64,000 nt of DNA from Polyangiaceae bacterium (GTDB lineage Bacteria > Myxococcota_A > Polyangia > Polyangiales > Polyangiaceae). Where the stretch lies: contig JAICUB010000018.1 in the NCBI GenBank assembly GCA_025936045.1, positions 1-64,000 of the forward strand, given 5' to 3'. A program made the translations under genes and the position numbers. Below, piece after piece: positions 9,121 to 17,524 of the stretch (positions are counted from its first letter, which is position 1; each line of letters starts with the position of its first letter). The notes beneath the pieces are model-generated. The model was not told where the DNA came from. It was given only the letters and a program-made list of their open reading frames with translations, and searched no databases.

Positions 9121-9122
9121 TG

Positions 9123-10289
9123 TTAGTAGCTGAACTGGCCGACCAGCTTCTGCAGTGCCGCCGCCATGCTCGCGAGCTCGGAAGCGGCGCGCTCGGTGTC
9201 GGACGCGCCCGAAGTGGTGCTTTGTGCCGCCCGCGCCACGCCCGTGATGTTGTGGGCGATGTCGCCGCTGCCGCGCGCCGCGTCCCCGACGTTGCGGCTG
9301 ATGCCGTTGGTCGTCGCCGTCTGCTCTTCCACCGCGCAAGCAATGGTGTTCTGGATGTCGTTGATTTGATTGATGATGCTGCCGATTTGCGTGATGGCGT
9401 CCACGGCGGAGCGGGTATCGCTCTGAATGTGCTCGATCTTCTGGCTGATGTCCTCGGTGGCCCGCGCGGTTTCCTTCGCGAGCTCCTTCACTTCGTTCGC
9501 CACGACGGCGAAGCCCTTGCCGGCCTCGCCGGCGCGCGCCGCTTCGATCGTCGCGTTCAGCGCGAGCAAGTTCGTTTGTTGCGCGATCGAGGTGATGACC
9601 TTGATGACCTTGCCGATGTCGGCGCTGCTCGCTCCGAGCTTGGCCACGATCCCGTTCGTGGTTTCGGCGGCCTTGACGGCCGAGACGGCGACGCGCGCCG
9701 CGTCGGAGGCGTTCTTCGCGATTTCCTTGATGCTCGCCGACATCTCTTCGGTGCTCGCGGCGACGGTCTGGATGCTGCGGTTCACCTCTTCGACGGCGGA
9801 CGAGACGACGTTCGCCTGGGTCGAGGTTTGAGTCGCGTTCGAGGTCATCTGCTTGGCGACCGACGACAGCTCTTCGGCGGCGGCCCCGAGCGTGGTCGCG
9901 TTGTCGGCGATGTTGCCGACGCTGCGGCGCATCGTCCCGAGAAACGCGTTGAGGCGCTGGGCGAGCCGCGCGACGGCGTCGTCTCCGCTGATCGCGATCT
10001 GACGCGTGAGGTCGCCGCGCGCGGCCGCATCGACGGCCGCCAGAATCAGGTCGACCTTGGCCTTGAGCTCGTCGGTCTGCGTCTGAGCGCGCGCCTGGCT
10101 GTCTTCGACCAGCTGGCGCAAGCGCGCCTGCTCCTCTTCGGCCTTCTGCGCCGCGACGAGTCGCTCTTCGAGCGCGCGAAGCTTGGTCCTGAGCTCGGCG
10201 ACTTCGCCTTCCTCGCTGCGCGCGATCGCGAGCGGACGCATGGAGTCTCCGTTGGCCTTGGGCTTGTAGTGTTCGCTGTGGTCTTGCAT
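9123..10289 (-). CDS. Soluble methyl-accepting chemotaxis protein
   Basis: A 388-residue receptor with no transmembrane segment and no periplasmic domain. Residues 25-90 form a charged coiled coil ([20 protein letters not shown]). A HAMP-like segment follows ([20 protein letters not shown]). The signalling hairpin tip is clear: [20 protein letters not shown], then [18 protein letters not shown], the most conserved MCP stretch. It should form arrays with CheW and CheA in the cytoplasm. The arrangement recalls the soluble FrzCD receptor of Myxococcus, although no sequence comparison was made. It lies 15 bases after cheW. The signal it senses cannot be read from the sequence. Confidence 0.92.
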   Translation of the reverse strand: MQDHSEHYKPKANGDSMRPLAIARSEEGEVAELRTKLRALEERLVAAQKAEEEQARLRQLVEDSQARAQTQTDELKAKVDLILAAVDAAARGDLTRQIAISGDDAVARLAQRLNAFLGTMRRSVGNIADNATTLGAAAEELSSVAKQMTSNATQTSTQANVVSSAVEEVNRSIQTVAASTEEMSASIKEIAKNASDAARVAVSAVKAAETTNGIVAKLGASSADIGKVIKVITSIAQQTNLLALNATIEAARAGEAGKGFAVVANEVKELAKETARATEDISQKIEHIQSDTRSAVDAITQIGSIINQINDIQNTIACAVEEQTATTNGISRNVGDAARGSGDIAHNITGVARAAQSTTSGASDTERAASELASMAAALQKLVGQFSY

Positions 10290-10304
10290 CTGACTCTGTT
10301 CCTC

Positions 10305-10775
10305 TTATGCGGCGTCCCCCACGCTGGAAGCGTCGGTGTCACCGGTTTCCTTGAGCGCGACGACGCGCGTCACGTCGAGCAGCAGCAGCAAGCGCCGCTC
10401 GAGCTTGTAAACGCCGTGCACGATGTCGCGCAGCACTGCCGCGAGCGTCTCCGGCGCACGTTCGAAGTCGGCGGCGCCGACCTCGAGCACGTCGCCGATG
10501 TCGTCGACGAGCAGGCTCACGACGCCGTCCGCCGTGCGGAGCACGACGTTCATCGGCTCCTGAGCGTCGGAGAGCGGAGGTAGGCCGAGCCGGGCGCGCA
10601 CGTCGATGGCCGTCACGATTTGCCCGCGCAAGTTCAAGATGCCTCGCACGTTGCTCGAGGCGAGCGGGACGCGCGTCAGCGGCTGAAAGCGCATCACCTC
10701 TTGCACGTGTTTGACCTCCACGCCGAACGCGAGCTCGCCGAGGACGAAGGTACAGAGCTGGAGAGTGTCGGTCAT
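10305..10775 (-). CDS. cheW: CheW-type coupling protein
   Basis: A 156-residue CheW-domain protein linking CheA to the receptor. It starts MTDTLQLCTFVLGELAFGVE, followed by VQEVMRFQPLTRVPLA, VRGILNLRGQIVTAIDVRARLG and SLLVDDIGDVLEV. These are the conserved CheW strands, including the NLRG turn. It sits between cheA (13 bases upstream) and mcp (15 bases downstream), consistent with one signalling complex. Length is normal. Confidence 0.94.
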   Translation of the reverse strand: MTDTLQLCTFVLGELAFGVEVKHVQEVMRFQPLTRVPLASSNVRGILNLRGQIVTAIDVRARLGLPPLSDAQEPMNVVLRTADGVVSLLVDDIGDVLEVGAADFERAPETLAAVLRDIVHGVYKLERRLLLLLDVTRVVALKETGDTDASSVGDAA

Positions 10776-10788
10776 GTCCGCTGCGGCC

Positions 10789-13035
10789 TCAGGCTGCCGC
10801 CCCGCGCCGGTCGAAGAAGCCGGGCTCGTGCCGCTCGATGAGTCCGCGCACGTCGAGCAGATCGGTCACGCGCCCGGCGAGCACCGCGATCCCGAGCAAG
10901 TCGGCGCTGCCGGCGTGGGCCTGGACGTGCACCTCTTCCTCGATCACGTCGCTGATTTCGTCGACGACGAGGCCGACGGAACGGCCGCCCTCGGTGAAGA
11001 CGACGACGTGAAGCGGGTGCTCGCGGGTCATGCGCGTCGCGCGTGAGCGATCGTCCACGAGCCAGAGCAGCGGCATCACGCCGCCTCGGTACTGGACTAC
11101 GTCACGACCCCCCGCCCGCTCGACGCGCGAGGGGGCGAGCTCTTCGAGACGCGAGACGAGGGCGAGCGGTAGCGCCATGCGCGCGTCGCCGCGTGCGCGA
11201 AAGACGAGCATCGGTTCGCGGTGCACGCCGCTCGCCGGGGCCGAAACCGGGCGCTCCTCGAGCGTGCGCTCGCGCGTCGGCGAGACGACGTGAGCGCGGC
11301 GCGCGAGGCCGAGCACGTCGATGATGAGCGCGACGTGGCCGTCGCCCATGATCGTGGCGCCCGCGAACACGGCGAGCTGCTTGAGCTCCTTGCCGAGCGG
11401 CTTCACCACGATTTCCTCGGTGTCGCTGATGCCGTCCACGACGAGGCCGAATTTCTGCTCGTCCGCCTGCACCACCACGATGTTGACCACGTCGGCGTGC
11501 GGGCCGGGGCCGGGCAAATCGAGCACCTCGTTCAGGAAGACGAGCGGGAGCAGATTGCCGCGCAGGCGATAGAGCGGCGTGCCGTGCAGACTCTCGATGC
11601 CTCGCCGCGAAGCCGCGCCTTCGAGCCGCACGAGCTCGAGCAGGTTTACCTGCGGGATGGCGAAGCGCTCGCCGCCGCTCGTGACGAGCAGCGCGGGGAT
11701 GATGGCCAGGGTGAGCGGGATCTTGATCTTGAGCGTCGTGCCGTGGCCGAAGCGCGACGCGATGTCGACCGTGCCGCCGACCTTCTCGATGTTGAATTTG
11801 ACGACGTCCATACCCACGCCGCGGCCGGAGACGAGCGACACGCTTTCCGCCGTCGAGAAACCCGGCAGGAAGATGAGCTGCAGGAGGTCGCGCTCGTTCA
11901 TGCGTTGCGCCCGCTCGCTCGCGACCAGGCCGCGCTCGACCGCCCGCGCGCGCACTTTCTCGACGTTGATGCCGCCGCCGTCGTCGGAGACCTCGATGTT
12001 GACCTGGCCGCCTCCGTGGTACGCGCGCAGACGGAGCCTGCCCTGGGGCGGCTTGCCCGCGAGCACCCGCCGTTCGGCGTTTTCGATACCGTGGTCGATG
12101 GCGTTGCGGACGGCGTGAATGAGGGGATCCTTGATCGCCTCGATGATGGAGCGGTCGAGCTCGGTGTTGCTGCCTTCGAGCTCGAGGTGGACCGACTTGC
12201 CGCACACGTTGGCGAGGTCGCGCACGACGCGCGGAAAGCGATTCCACACGTTACCGATGGGCTGCATACGCGTCTTCATCGCGCAGGCTTGAAGCTCGGT
12301 CGTGAGTAGGTTCAAGCGCTGTGACGCGTTGACGAGCGCCGTATCGGTCGAGCGCGCGCCGTACTGGAGAATTTGATTGCGCGCGAGCACGAGCTCGCCC
12401 ACGAGGTTCATGACGCGGTCGAGCAGCGCCACGTCGACGCGGATGGCGGTTTCGGCGACGTTCGGCACGGCGGGCTCCGCCGGGGCTTCGACGGCCGTGG
12501 GGAAGGCGGGTGCGGGAGAGGCGGGCGCGGCGGGCGCGGGAGAGGCGGGCGCCGGAGTCACCTGAGGTTTGGCCTCCGGCGCCGGGGGTGTTTCGCGCGT
12601 CGGCGCGGGTACGGGCGCGGCGGCGGCTACGGGCGCGGCGGCGGGTACGCTCTGCCCGATTTTGGCGAGCTCGGCGATGATCGACGTGAAGTCCTCGCCG
12701 CCTTCGGCTCCCGTCGTTTCGAGCGACGTGAGGACGCGCCGCACCGCGTCGACCATCGCGAGCAACGCGGACGTCGCGTGCGTGTCGAGCAGGATCTCAC
12801 CGTCGCGCAAGCGGCTCAGTTGCGTCTCACCGATGTGCGTCAGTTTTTCGAGCGCCGGCAGATTCAAGAAGCCCGAGGTGCCCTTGATCGTGTGAACGCA
12901 GCGAAAGATGCGCGACAAAATCGCGCGATCGCGCGGATTCTGTTCGAGCGCGACGAAGTCTCGATCGAGGCCGAGCAGGTTCTCCCGGCTCTCGAGCAGG
13001 AACTCGCGCATGATTTCGTCGTCTTCGACCGCCAT
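10789..13035 (-). CDS. cheA: CheA histidine kinase with extra C-terminal CheW domain
   Basis: A 748-residue kinase from ATG 13035. The N-terminal Hpt domain has the phosphorylated His48 in VHTIKGTSGFL. A Pro/Ala-rich linker of about 60 residues replaces a recognisable P2 domain. Then come the dimerisation domain (ALLDRVMNLVGELVLARNQI), the ATPase with N box (DPLIHAVRNAIDHGIE), G1 (SDDGGGI) and G2 (GRGVGMDVV), and a CheW-like P5 domain. A second CheW-like domain follows (MALPLALVSRLEELAPSRVE to VVDEISDVIEEEV). The frame is open to 13218 and an ATG also exists at 13056; neither upstream start adds conserved sequence. It is first in the minus-strand che operon. Confidence 0.94.
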   Translation of the reverse strand: MAVEDDEIMREFLLESRENLLGLDRDFVALEQNPRDRAILSRIFRCVHTIKGTSGFLNLPALEKLTHIGETQLSRLRDGEILLDTHATSALLAMVDAVRRVLTSLETTGAEGGEDFTSIIAELAKIGQSVPAAAPVAAAAPVPAPTRETPPAPEAKPQVTPAPASPAPAAPASPAPAFPTAVEAPAEPAVPNVAETAIRVDVALLDRVMNLVGELVLARNQILQYGARSTDTALVNASQRLNLLTTELQACAMKTRMQPIGNVWNRFPRVVRDLANVCGKSVHLELEGSNTELDRSIIEAIKDPLIHAVRNAIDHGIENAERRVLAGKPPQGRLRLRAYHGGGQVNIEVSDDGGGINVEKVRARAVERGLVASERAQRMNERDLLQLIFLPGFSTAESVSLVSGRGVGMDVVKFNIEKVGGTVDIASRFGHGTTLKIKIPLTLAIIPALLVTSGGERFAIPQVNLLELVRLEGAASRRGIESLHGTPLYRLRGNLLPLVFLNEVLDLPGPGPHADVVNIVVVQADEQKFGLVVDGISDTEEIVVKPLGKELKQLAVFAGATIMGDGHVALIIDVLGLARRAHVVSPTRERTLEERPVSAPASGVHREPMLVFRARGDARMALPLALVSRLEELAPSRVERAGGRDVVQYRGGVMPLLWLVDDRSRATRMTREHPLHVVVFTEGGRSVGLVVDEISDVIEEEVHVQAHAGSADLLGIAVLAGRVTDLLDVRGLIERHEPGFFDRRGAAA

Positions 13036-13277
13036 CGCTTGCCTGGGTGGGTGCATGTCGTGCAAACGTCGCCGACAGCCCACTTTTTTTGCTGTTTGTC
13101 CGTGACCAACAACGGCCGCGGAGCGCCAATGCTTAAGCTGAGACGTGTGAGTCGCGCGCTCCACTAAAGCCCGTGACGGAGGCGGCCGTTTGCTATCCCC
13201 ATGCGCGCGTCGAAACACTGCACCCGTCTGTGCAAAGCGCGACCCTCGTACGACTCGCGAAGAGCGCGAGGAGGCAG

Positions 13278-13748
13278 ATGAAGGCCGATGTCAGCTCTGC
13301 CAAGCTCAACGAGATCGCCGAAAGGGTGTGGTCGATGGTGCTCGGTTTGCCGCTGACGCCGGCGAAGTGCGATCCGGGCCGCGCTGAAGCGAGCGCGTTC
13401 GTGCTCGGGCGCGTTACGATTTCGGGCACGTGGCAGGGCTCGGTGACGCTCGGCTGCTCGCCGGCGCTGGCGCGTCGCGCCGCGGGGGCGATGTTCGGCA
13501 AACCGCCCGCCGAAGCCGACCCCGGCGACATTCGTGACGCGCTCGGTGAGCTCACCAACATGGTGGGCGGCAATTTCAAGACGTTGCTCAAGGGGGACTG
13601 TCGCCTGTCCGTGCCGGACGTGGTCGATGTCGTTCCCTACGCCGAGGTCAAGCCCGCACCCGTCGAACATCTGTGGTTCGAGTGCGAGGGCGGTCTCGTT
13701 ATCCTGAACGTGCTCGAGGCGAGCACGGGGCGCTCGCGCACCACGTAA
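13278..13748 (+). CDS. CheX-like chemotaxis phosphatase candidate
   Basis: A 156-residue protein from ATG 13278, preceded by a GAGGAGG at 13268-13274. The segment GDIRDALGELTNMVGGNFKT matches the CheX/CheC/FliY phosphatase helix; the expected catalytic pair is Glu91 and Asn94 (E-x2-N). This family dephosphorylates CheY-P. The open frame extends to GTG 13173, but those residues are low in conserved character. It is transcribed away from cheA and lies 24 bases before a CheY gene, its likely substrate. Confidence 0.8.
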   Translation: MKADVSSAKLNEIAERVWSMVLGLPLTPAKCDPGRAEASAFVLGRVTISGTWQGSVTLGCSPALARRAAGAMFGKPPAEADPGDIRDALGELTNMVGGNFKTLLKGDCRLSVPDVVDVVPYAEVKPAPVEHLWFECEGGLVILNVLEASTGRSRTT

Positions 13749-13772
13749 CCAAGAGTAGGAGATTTCACCCCC

Positions 13773-14144
13773 ATGAACGTTCTCGTAGTCGACGATTCTT
13801 CCGCGATGCGGAAGATCATCATCTCGGCTCTCAACAAGACCGAGCTCCGTGGCTCGCGCACCATCGAGGCCGCGACCGGTAAGGAAGGGCTCGACAAGTT
13901 CCTCGACGGGAATTTCGGCTTCATCCTGAGTGACTGGAACATGCCGGAGATGGACGGGCTCGAGTTCGTGACGCGCGTCCGCAAGGTCGACAACCGCGTG
14001 AAGATCATCATGATCACGACCGAAGGCACGATGGGCAAACTCGAGAACGCGCTCGACCAGGGCGTGGACGAATACGTCGTCAAACCCTTCACGCCCGAGA
14101 CCCTCGACCGCAAGATCAAGAAGCTGCTCGGCGTGAAGCACTGA
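13773..14144 (+). CDS. CheY-type response regulator
   Basis: A 123-residue single receiver domain starting MNVLVVDDSSAMRKIIISAL. Asp7 and Asp8, phosphoacceptor Asp54 in FILSDWNMPEMDG, Thr in ITTEGT and Lys in EYVVKPFTPE are in place. The WNMPEMDG context and the KPFTPE end are close to flagellar-type CheY. AGGAG lies upstream of the ATG. It is paired with the CheX-like gene and divergent from cheA, giving the cluster two CheY proteins. Output target unknown; no flagellar or gliding motor gene is in the window. Confidence 0.93.
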   Translation: MNVLVVDDSSAMRKIIISALNKTELRGSRTIEAATGKEGLDKFLDGNFGFILSDWNMPEMDGLEFVTRVRKVDNRVKIIMITTEGTMGKLENALDQGVDEYVVKPFTPETLDRKIKKLLGVKH

Positions 14145-14211
14145 GCGCGAGCGGAACGCGCGAGCTCGAGCGGCGGCGCACGAAGCGCACCCCGCGCCTC
14201 GCGCGTCTTCC

Positions 14212-14275
14212 GCAGCGCCTCGCGTGTCTTCCGCCGCGAGGCGCTGCACTCTCCGCCGGCGCACGCGCGCCGGCG
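14212..14275. terminator. Twin strong hairpins between convergent genes
   Basis: The 200-base gap between cheY (plus) and the next minus-strand gene carries two strong stems. The first has 13 perfect pairs: 14212-14224 (GCAGCGCCTCGCG) with 14235-14247, over a ten-base loop. The second has nine pairs, 14254-14262 with 14267-14275, over a four-base loop. Position and strength suggest a bidirectional terminator for both convergent units. No T-tract is present, so termination may need Rho, or the stems may protect 3' ends. Confidence 0.6.
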
Positions 14276-14344
14276 CCCCGTCTCGCCTTCCGACGGCGGT
14301 GCAGAGCGAGCGCCTCGAAAGCCGTAAGGCGGGCGCGCAGCCGC

Positions 14345-15508
14345 TCAGCGCGAAGCGATGAAGAGCGCCCCGTTACCGGGAGTCGCCAGCGTGAGCACGC
14401 TCGGTGCGTTCGGCAGCCAGGTGGACGTGGCGCCGCTCACGCGTTCGAGGGCGCCGAGCTTCGTCGCGGTCTGGGGGTTCTTGCGGTTTACGAGCCCCCA
14501 GACGTTGTTGCAGATCTCGTTCAGCCCTTCGAGCGTGTCTTTGGCGATGCCGCGCCGTCCTTGCTCGTCGCGCGCCGCGACGGGGATGCCGAGTAAGCCG
14601 CCTCCGAGCGCCGCTCCCGCGCGCTGATTGACCAGGATGGCGCCGATGGTTTCTTGCGACGCGTCGACGAGGCGTGCGACGTAGTAATCCGTGAAATCAG
14701 CCGGGACGGCCGCGGCTCGCGCCGACACTTCGACGTCGGAGGCGAGCATGCGCAGACATTGGATTATGTCGCTTTGCGGGGGGAGGATCAGTCGCGCACT
14801 TGCCGTGGCTACCGAAGTCGGCTCCGCGGGCGGCGCTCCAGCAGCGCCCGGGGCTTCAGGCTCTGGTGGCGAGAGCTGGGTCACGTCCGCGCCCGGCGCC
14901 GTTTGCCGCATGGCTACCGCTTCCGCCGCGGCCGGAGACGAATTCGGTACCGGCGCCGGTTCGCCCGCTCCGAGCCGCTCGAGCCCGAGCGGACGTGGGC
15001 GGTCGTTCACCGGTCCCTGAAGCACGGCGAGCATGTCGCGGCGCGAGGGCACCCGGCGGATCTGCGGCGGGGGCTGTGGTCGCGCTGCTTTCGGCTGCAA
15101 TGCCCCCTCGACCGTGACGATGCGCGCCAGCAGCGCGTCGTGCATGCCTCGCATCAGCGTCACCTGCGCGTGGAGGTCGCTGATGAGCGCCATCATCTCG
15201 TCGCGCGTGAGCGGGTGGAGTGACGGCCGGGACTCGGCGAGCGGCGCCCAGCCGTGGTCTTCGAGCTCGAACGCGCACTCGCTGCCGTCGTCCGGCGTAC
15301 TCAAGAGCGCCTCCGCTTCACGCACGCGCTCGGGGGGACAGCTCGGTGTGAGCGTACGGAGCACCTGCGGCGTGGCGACGACCTGATAGCGCTCGGGGCG
15401 CATCAGCTGCTCATCGACGGCCACGAGCCGCGTGAGCTCGACCTGCCACTGACCGCTGCGACGCAACAGTCGCACGGGCTGGCGGAGACGAGCGGCGTCC
15501 TTGGACAT
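14345..15508 (-). CDS. Unknown protein with possible C-terminal CheX/CheC-like domain
   Basis: A 387-residue protein of no recognised family. Residues 1-100 contain charged strands reminiscent of a PilZ-like or small beta domain. A helix at about 100-130 (LTRDEMMALISDLHAQVTLM) is followed by a Pro/Ala-rich linker of about 100 residues. The C-terminal 150 residues contain ILPPQSDIIQCLRMLASDVE and then TLEGLNEICNNVWGLVNRKN. That has two overlapping E-x2-N motifs (Glu327/Asn330 and Glu331/Asn334), like CheX and CheC phosphatases. It ends convergently with cheY. A role in phosphate control is inferred only. Confidence 0.6.
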   Translation of the reverse strand: MSKDAARLRQPVRLLRRSGQWQVELTRLVAVDEQLMRPERYQVVATPQVLRTLTPSCPPERVREAEALLSTPDDGSECAFELEDHGWAPLAESRPSLHPLTRDEMMALISDLHAQVTLMRGMHDALLARIVTVEGALQPKAARPQPPPQIRRVPSRRDMLAVLQGPVNDRPRPLGLERLGAGEPAPVPNSSPAAAEAVAMRQTAPGADVTQLSPPEPEAPGAAGAPPAEPTSVATASARLILPPQSDIIQCLRMLASDVEVSARAAAVPADFTDYYVARLVDASQETIGAILVNQRAGAALGGGLLGIPVAARDEQGRRGIAKDTLEGLNEICNNVWGLVNRKNPQTATKLGALERVSGATSTWLPNAPSVLTLATPGNGALFIASR

Positions 15509-15603
15509 GATCGACTGTCAAAAAGAACGGCTCCTGCGCTCCGAGCTTTAGCCATCTCAGCGCGAGACGGGCGCTCGGTTGCCCCGTGACTCCGCGTTCG
15601 GAT

Positions 15604-17112
15604 TTAAGCCGAAGGGGTCGCTTTCGCCTCGTCGCGCGGGCGCGGGCGAAACAGCACGAACGCCGCGCCGAGGAGGCCCGCCAAGAACACGCCGGCCGCG
15701 GCGTAGTAACGCAACTTACGGTCGCCCGTGGCGACCGGCCTCGAGAGTGCGTCGAGCGCCTCGCGCGCGCGCGCGTTCGACGCGTCGAGCTCGAGCGCCT
15801 TGCGGTAGAGGCTGCGGTCGACCACGTGGGTTCGGCGGAGGCGCTCCGCTTCCAGCGTGAGCAAGAGGCTCTGAATCCGATCGTGCGCGGGGCTGCTCCG
15901 CCCGAGGCGGTCGGCGTGACGCAGCGCGAGCACGGCGTCATCGGGGTGCTTCGCGGCGTTCCGCTTCGCGTACTCCCAATAGCCACCGACCATTTCGTCG
16001 CCGCGTTCGAAAAACGGCGCGCGTTCGAGCACCGCGTCGTACTCGCGGCGCATTGCGTCGAGGTCGCCGGCCGCCTCGGCCTTCTGCCCCGCCTCGAAGC
16101 GGTCGTAGACCTCGGCTCGACGCAGCCGATCGAGCTCACCGAAGAGCTCACGCGCCGTGCGCTCCCACGTCCAATCGCGCGCGGCGCGCTTGCCCATCAC
16201 GTCTTCGTAGGCGTCACGCAGCTGCCAGTGCCCCGCTTCACCGAACATGCCGATGGCCTGGCGCGCGGCCGTGCGCAGCTGCCCGCGCTCGCTGCCGGCG
16301 AACGAAACCACGATCCGAGCGGCGTCGAGATCGTGAGTGCGACCGTACGCGCGGAGCACGTCGGACAAGATCTCGGGGTCGGCGATCTGTACGGCTTGGC
16401 TCGGCGCCGCGCGTCCGAGCATGTCGAGCTGCCGCCCCGCCCAGTGGGCGATCTTTTCGGCGGGGTGCCGCCGCGCTTCGATCAGCGCCGGTACGGCGCG
16501 ATCGCCGAGCCGCGCGAGGGCCTTTTGCGTATCGATGCGCAGGAAATCGCCGAAACGCACGTACACGTCGACGAGCCCGCGCACCGCCGGGGTCGTACCG
16601 GCATGCTCGAGCATGCGCGAGAGCGCGAGGACCTTCACGAGGTCGCGCCAGGCTGAAAGCTTCGGTTTCGCGCGCGCGAGGAGCAGCGTGAGGTAGTCGG
16701 GGCCGGCGCTCGGCTTCTCTTCTGCCGCCCCCGGTGCCTCCTCTTTCGGCTCGTCTTTCGCGGCGCGGCGCGTGTCGAACAACAGAACCTTCAGCGCGTT
16801 CTTGTCCGCGGAGCCGCTGAGATCGTCGAGGCGCTTGCGAAGCGCCGGGACCATCCGCGGCGACAGTTCTAGGATGGCGCGCACGCCGTCGTCACGCGCG
16901 GCCTCGTCCTCGCCGCTGATGCGCCCGAGCAGCTCGTCGAGCTCCGTGAGCTCGGCGAGCGAGGCTTGCTTGAGCTCGTCGGGCGCCCGCGGCAGCTCGG
17001 GTAACTCGCGCGCGGCCGTCGCGTCGGCCGCGCGTGCCGGAAGCGGAGCCGCGAGCGCGCTCAGCGTCGCGATGGACGCGGCGACTCGCACGACGAACGA
17101 ACGGACGCGCAT
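15604..17112 (-). CDS. Secreted or membrane-anchored HEAT/TPR-like repeat protein
   Basis: A 502-residue protein. An N-terminal signal peptide is visible (VRVAASIATLSALAAPLPARA). Helical repeats follow: HEAT-like segments such as DGVRAILELSPRMVPALRKR and RVRFGDFLRIDTQKALARLG-type pairs, then TPR-like helices (RFEAGQKAEAAGDLDAMRRE). A C-terminal transmembrane segment (YYAAAGVFLAGLLGAAFVLF) ends in a short basic tail. The bulk should face the periplasm. No catalytic motif is seen. It lies downstream of acyP on the same strand with only 4 bases between, so the two are probably co-transcribed. Confidence 0.7.
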   Translation of the reverse strand: MRVRSFVVRVAASIATLSALAAPLPARAADATAARELPELPRAPDELKQASLAELTELDELLGRISGEDEAARDDGVRAILELSPRMVPALRKRLDDLSGSADKNALKVLLFDTRRAAKDEPKEEAPGAAEEKPSAGPDYLTLLLARAKPKLSAWRDLVKVLALSRMLEHAGTTPAVRGLVDVYVRFGDFLRIDTQKALARLGDRAVPALIEARRHPAEKIAHWAGRQLDMLGRAAPSQAVQIADPEILSDVLRAYGRTHDLDAARIVVSFAGSERGQLRTAARQAIGMFGEAGHWQLRDAYEDVMGKRAARDWTWERTARELFGELDRLRRAEVYDRFEAGQKAEAAGDLDAMRREYDAVLERAPFFERGDEMVGGYWEYAKRNAAKHPDDAVLALRHADRLGRSSPAHDRIQSLLLTLEAERLRRTHVVDRSLYRKALELDASNARAREALDALSRPVATGDRKLRYYAAAGVFLAGLLGAAFVLFRPRPRDEAKATPSA

Positions 17113-17116
17113 CGGC

Positions 17117-17395
17117 TCAATCGATGATGCGAAAATCCGGGAACTCGCCGCTGAAGCTACGCCAGCGCGAGTCCACCCGATCGACGCGCGCCGCGCCCGG
17201 GCCTTTTTGGGCCCAGCCGTAGAGATCGCGGATCGCGACCTCCTCGCCCTCGGCCAGGATTTCCACCGTGCCGTCGGCGCGGTTCTTCACCCATCCAGTG
17301 AGCCCCAGCCGGCGCGCTTCGCGCTGTGTCGACGCTCGGAAGTAAACGCCCTGGACCCGCCCCTTCACGGTGAGCTGCAGTTGCTTGAGCGCCAT
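17117..17395 (-). CDS. acyP: Acylphosphatase
   Basis: A 92-residue enzyme that hydrolyses carboxyl-phosphate bonds in acyl phosphates. The signature [12 protein letters not shown] holds the phosphate-binding loop with catalytic Arg20; [17 protein letters not shown] holds catalytic Asn38. Length is normal for the family. ATG 17395 starts the conserved fold ([12 protein letters not shown]); the frame stays open further upstream through a region antisense to the plus-strand kinase, which is not used. The gene is divergent from the GAF kinase, with 129 bases between. Confidence 0.93.
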   Translation of the reverse strand: MALKQLQLTVKGRVQGVYFRASTQREARRLGLTGWVKNRADGTVEILAEGEEVAIRDLYGWAQKGPGAARVDRVDSRWRSFSGEFPDFRIID

Positions 17396-17524
17396 GCGGT
17401 TGCCCTCGAGATCAGTAGCGAACCACTCGGGGCCGCGCAACCGGGTCCAAGCTTCGCCCGCGAAACTCCCGTGTCCCCTCGAGCGTGGTGGATCCGCGCC
17501 AAAGTTCGTGATTCGATCGCTGGC

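Noticed and set aside
7593..10583. 996-codon plus-strand open frame across cheB, cheY and mcp
   Set aside because: It is a shadow of three genes with clear catalytic motifs on the other strand; the protein is Arg/Asp/Leu/Val-rich without conserved features.
16772..17524. N-terminal extension of the GAF kinase to 16772
   Set aside because: The extra 250 residues are antisense to acylphosphatase and the HEAT/TPR gene and show no domain.
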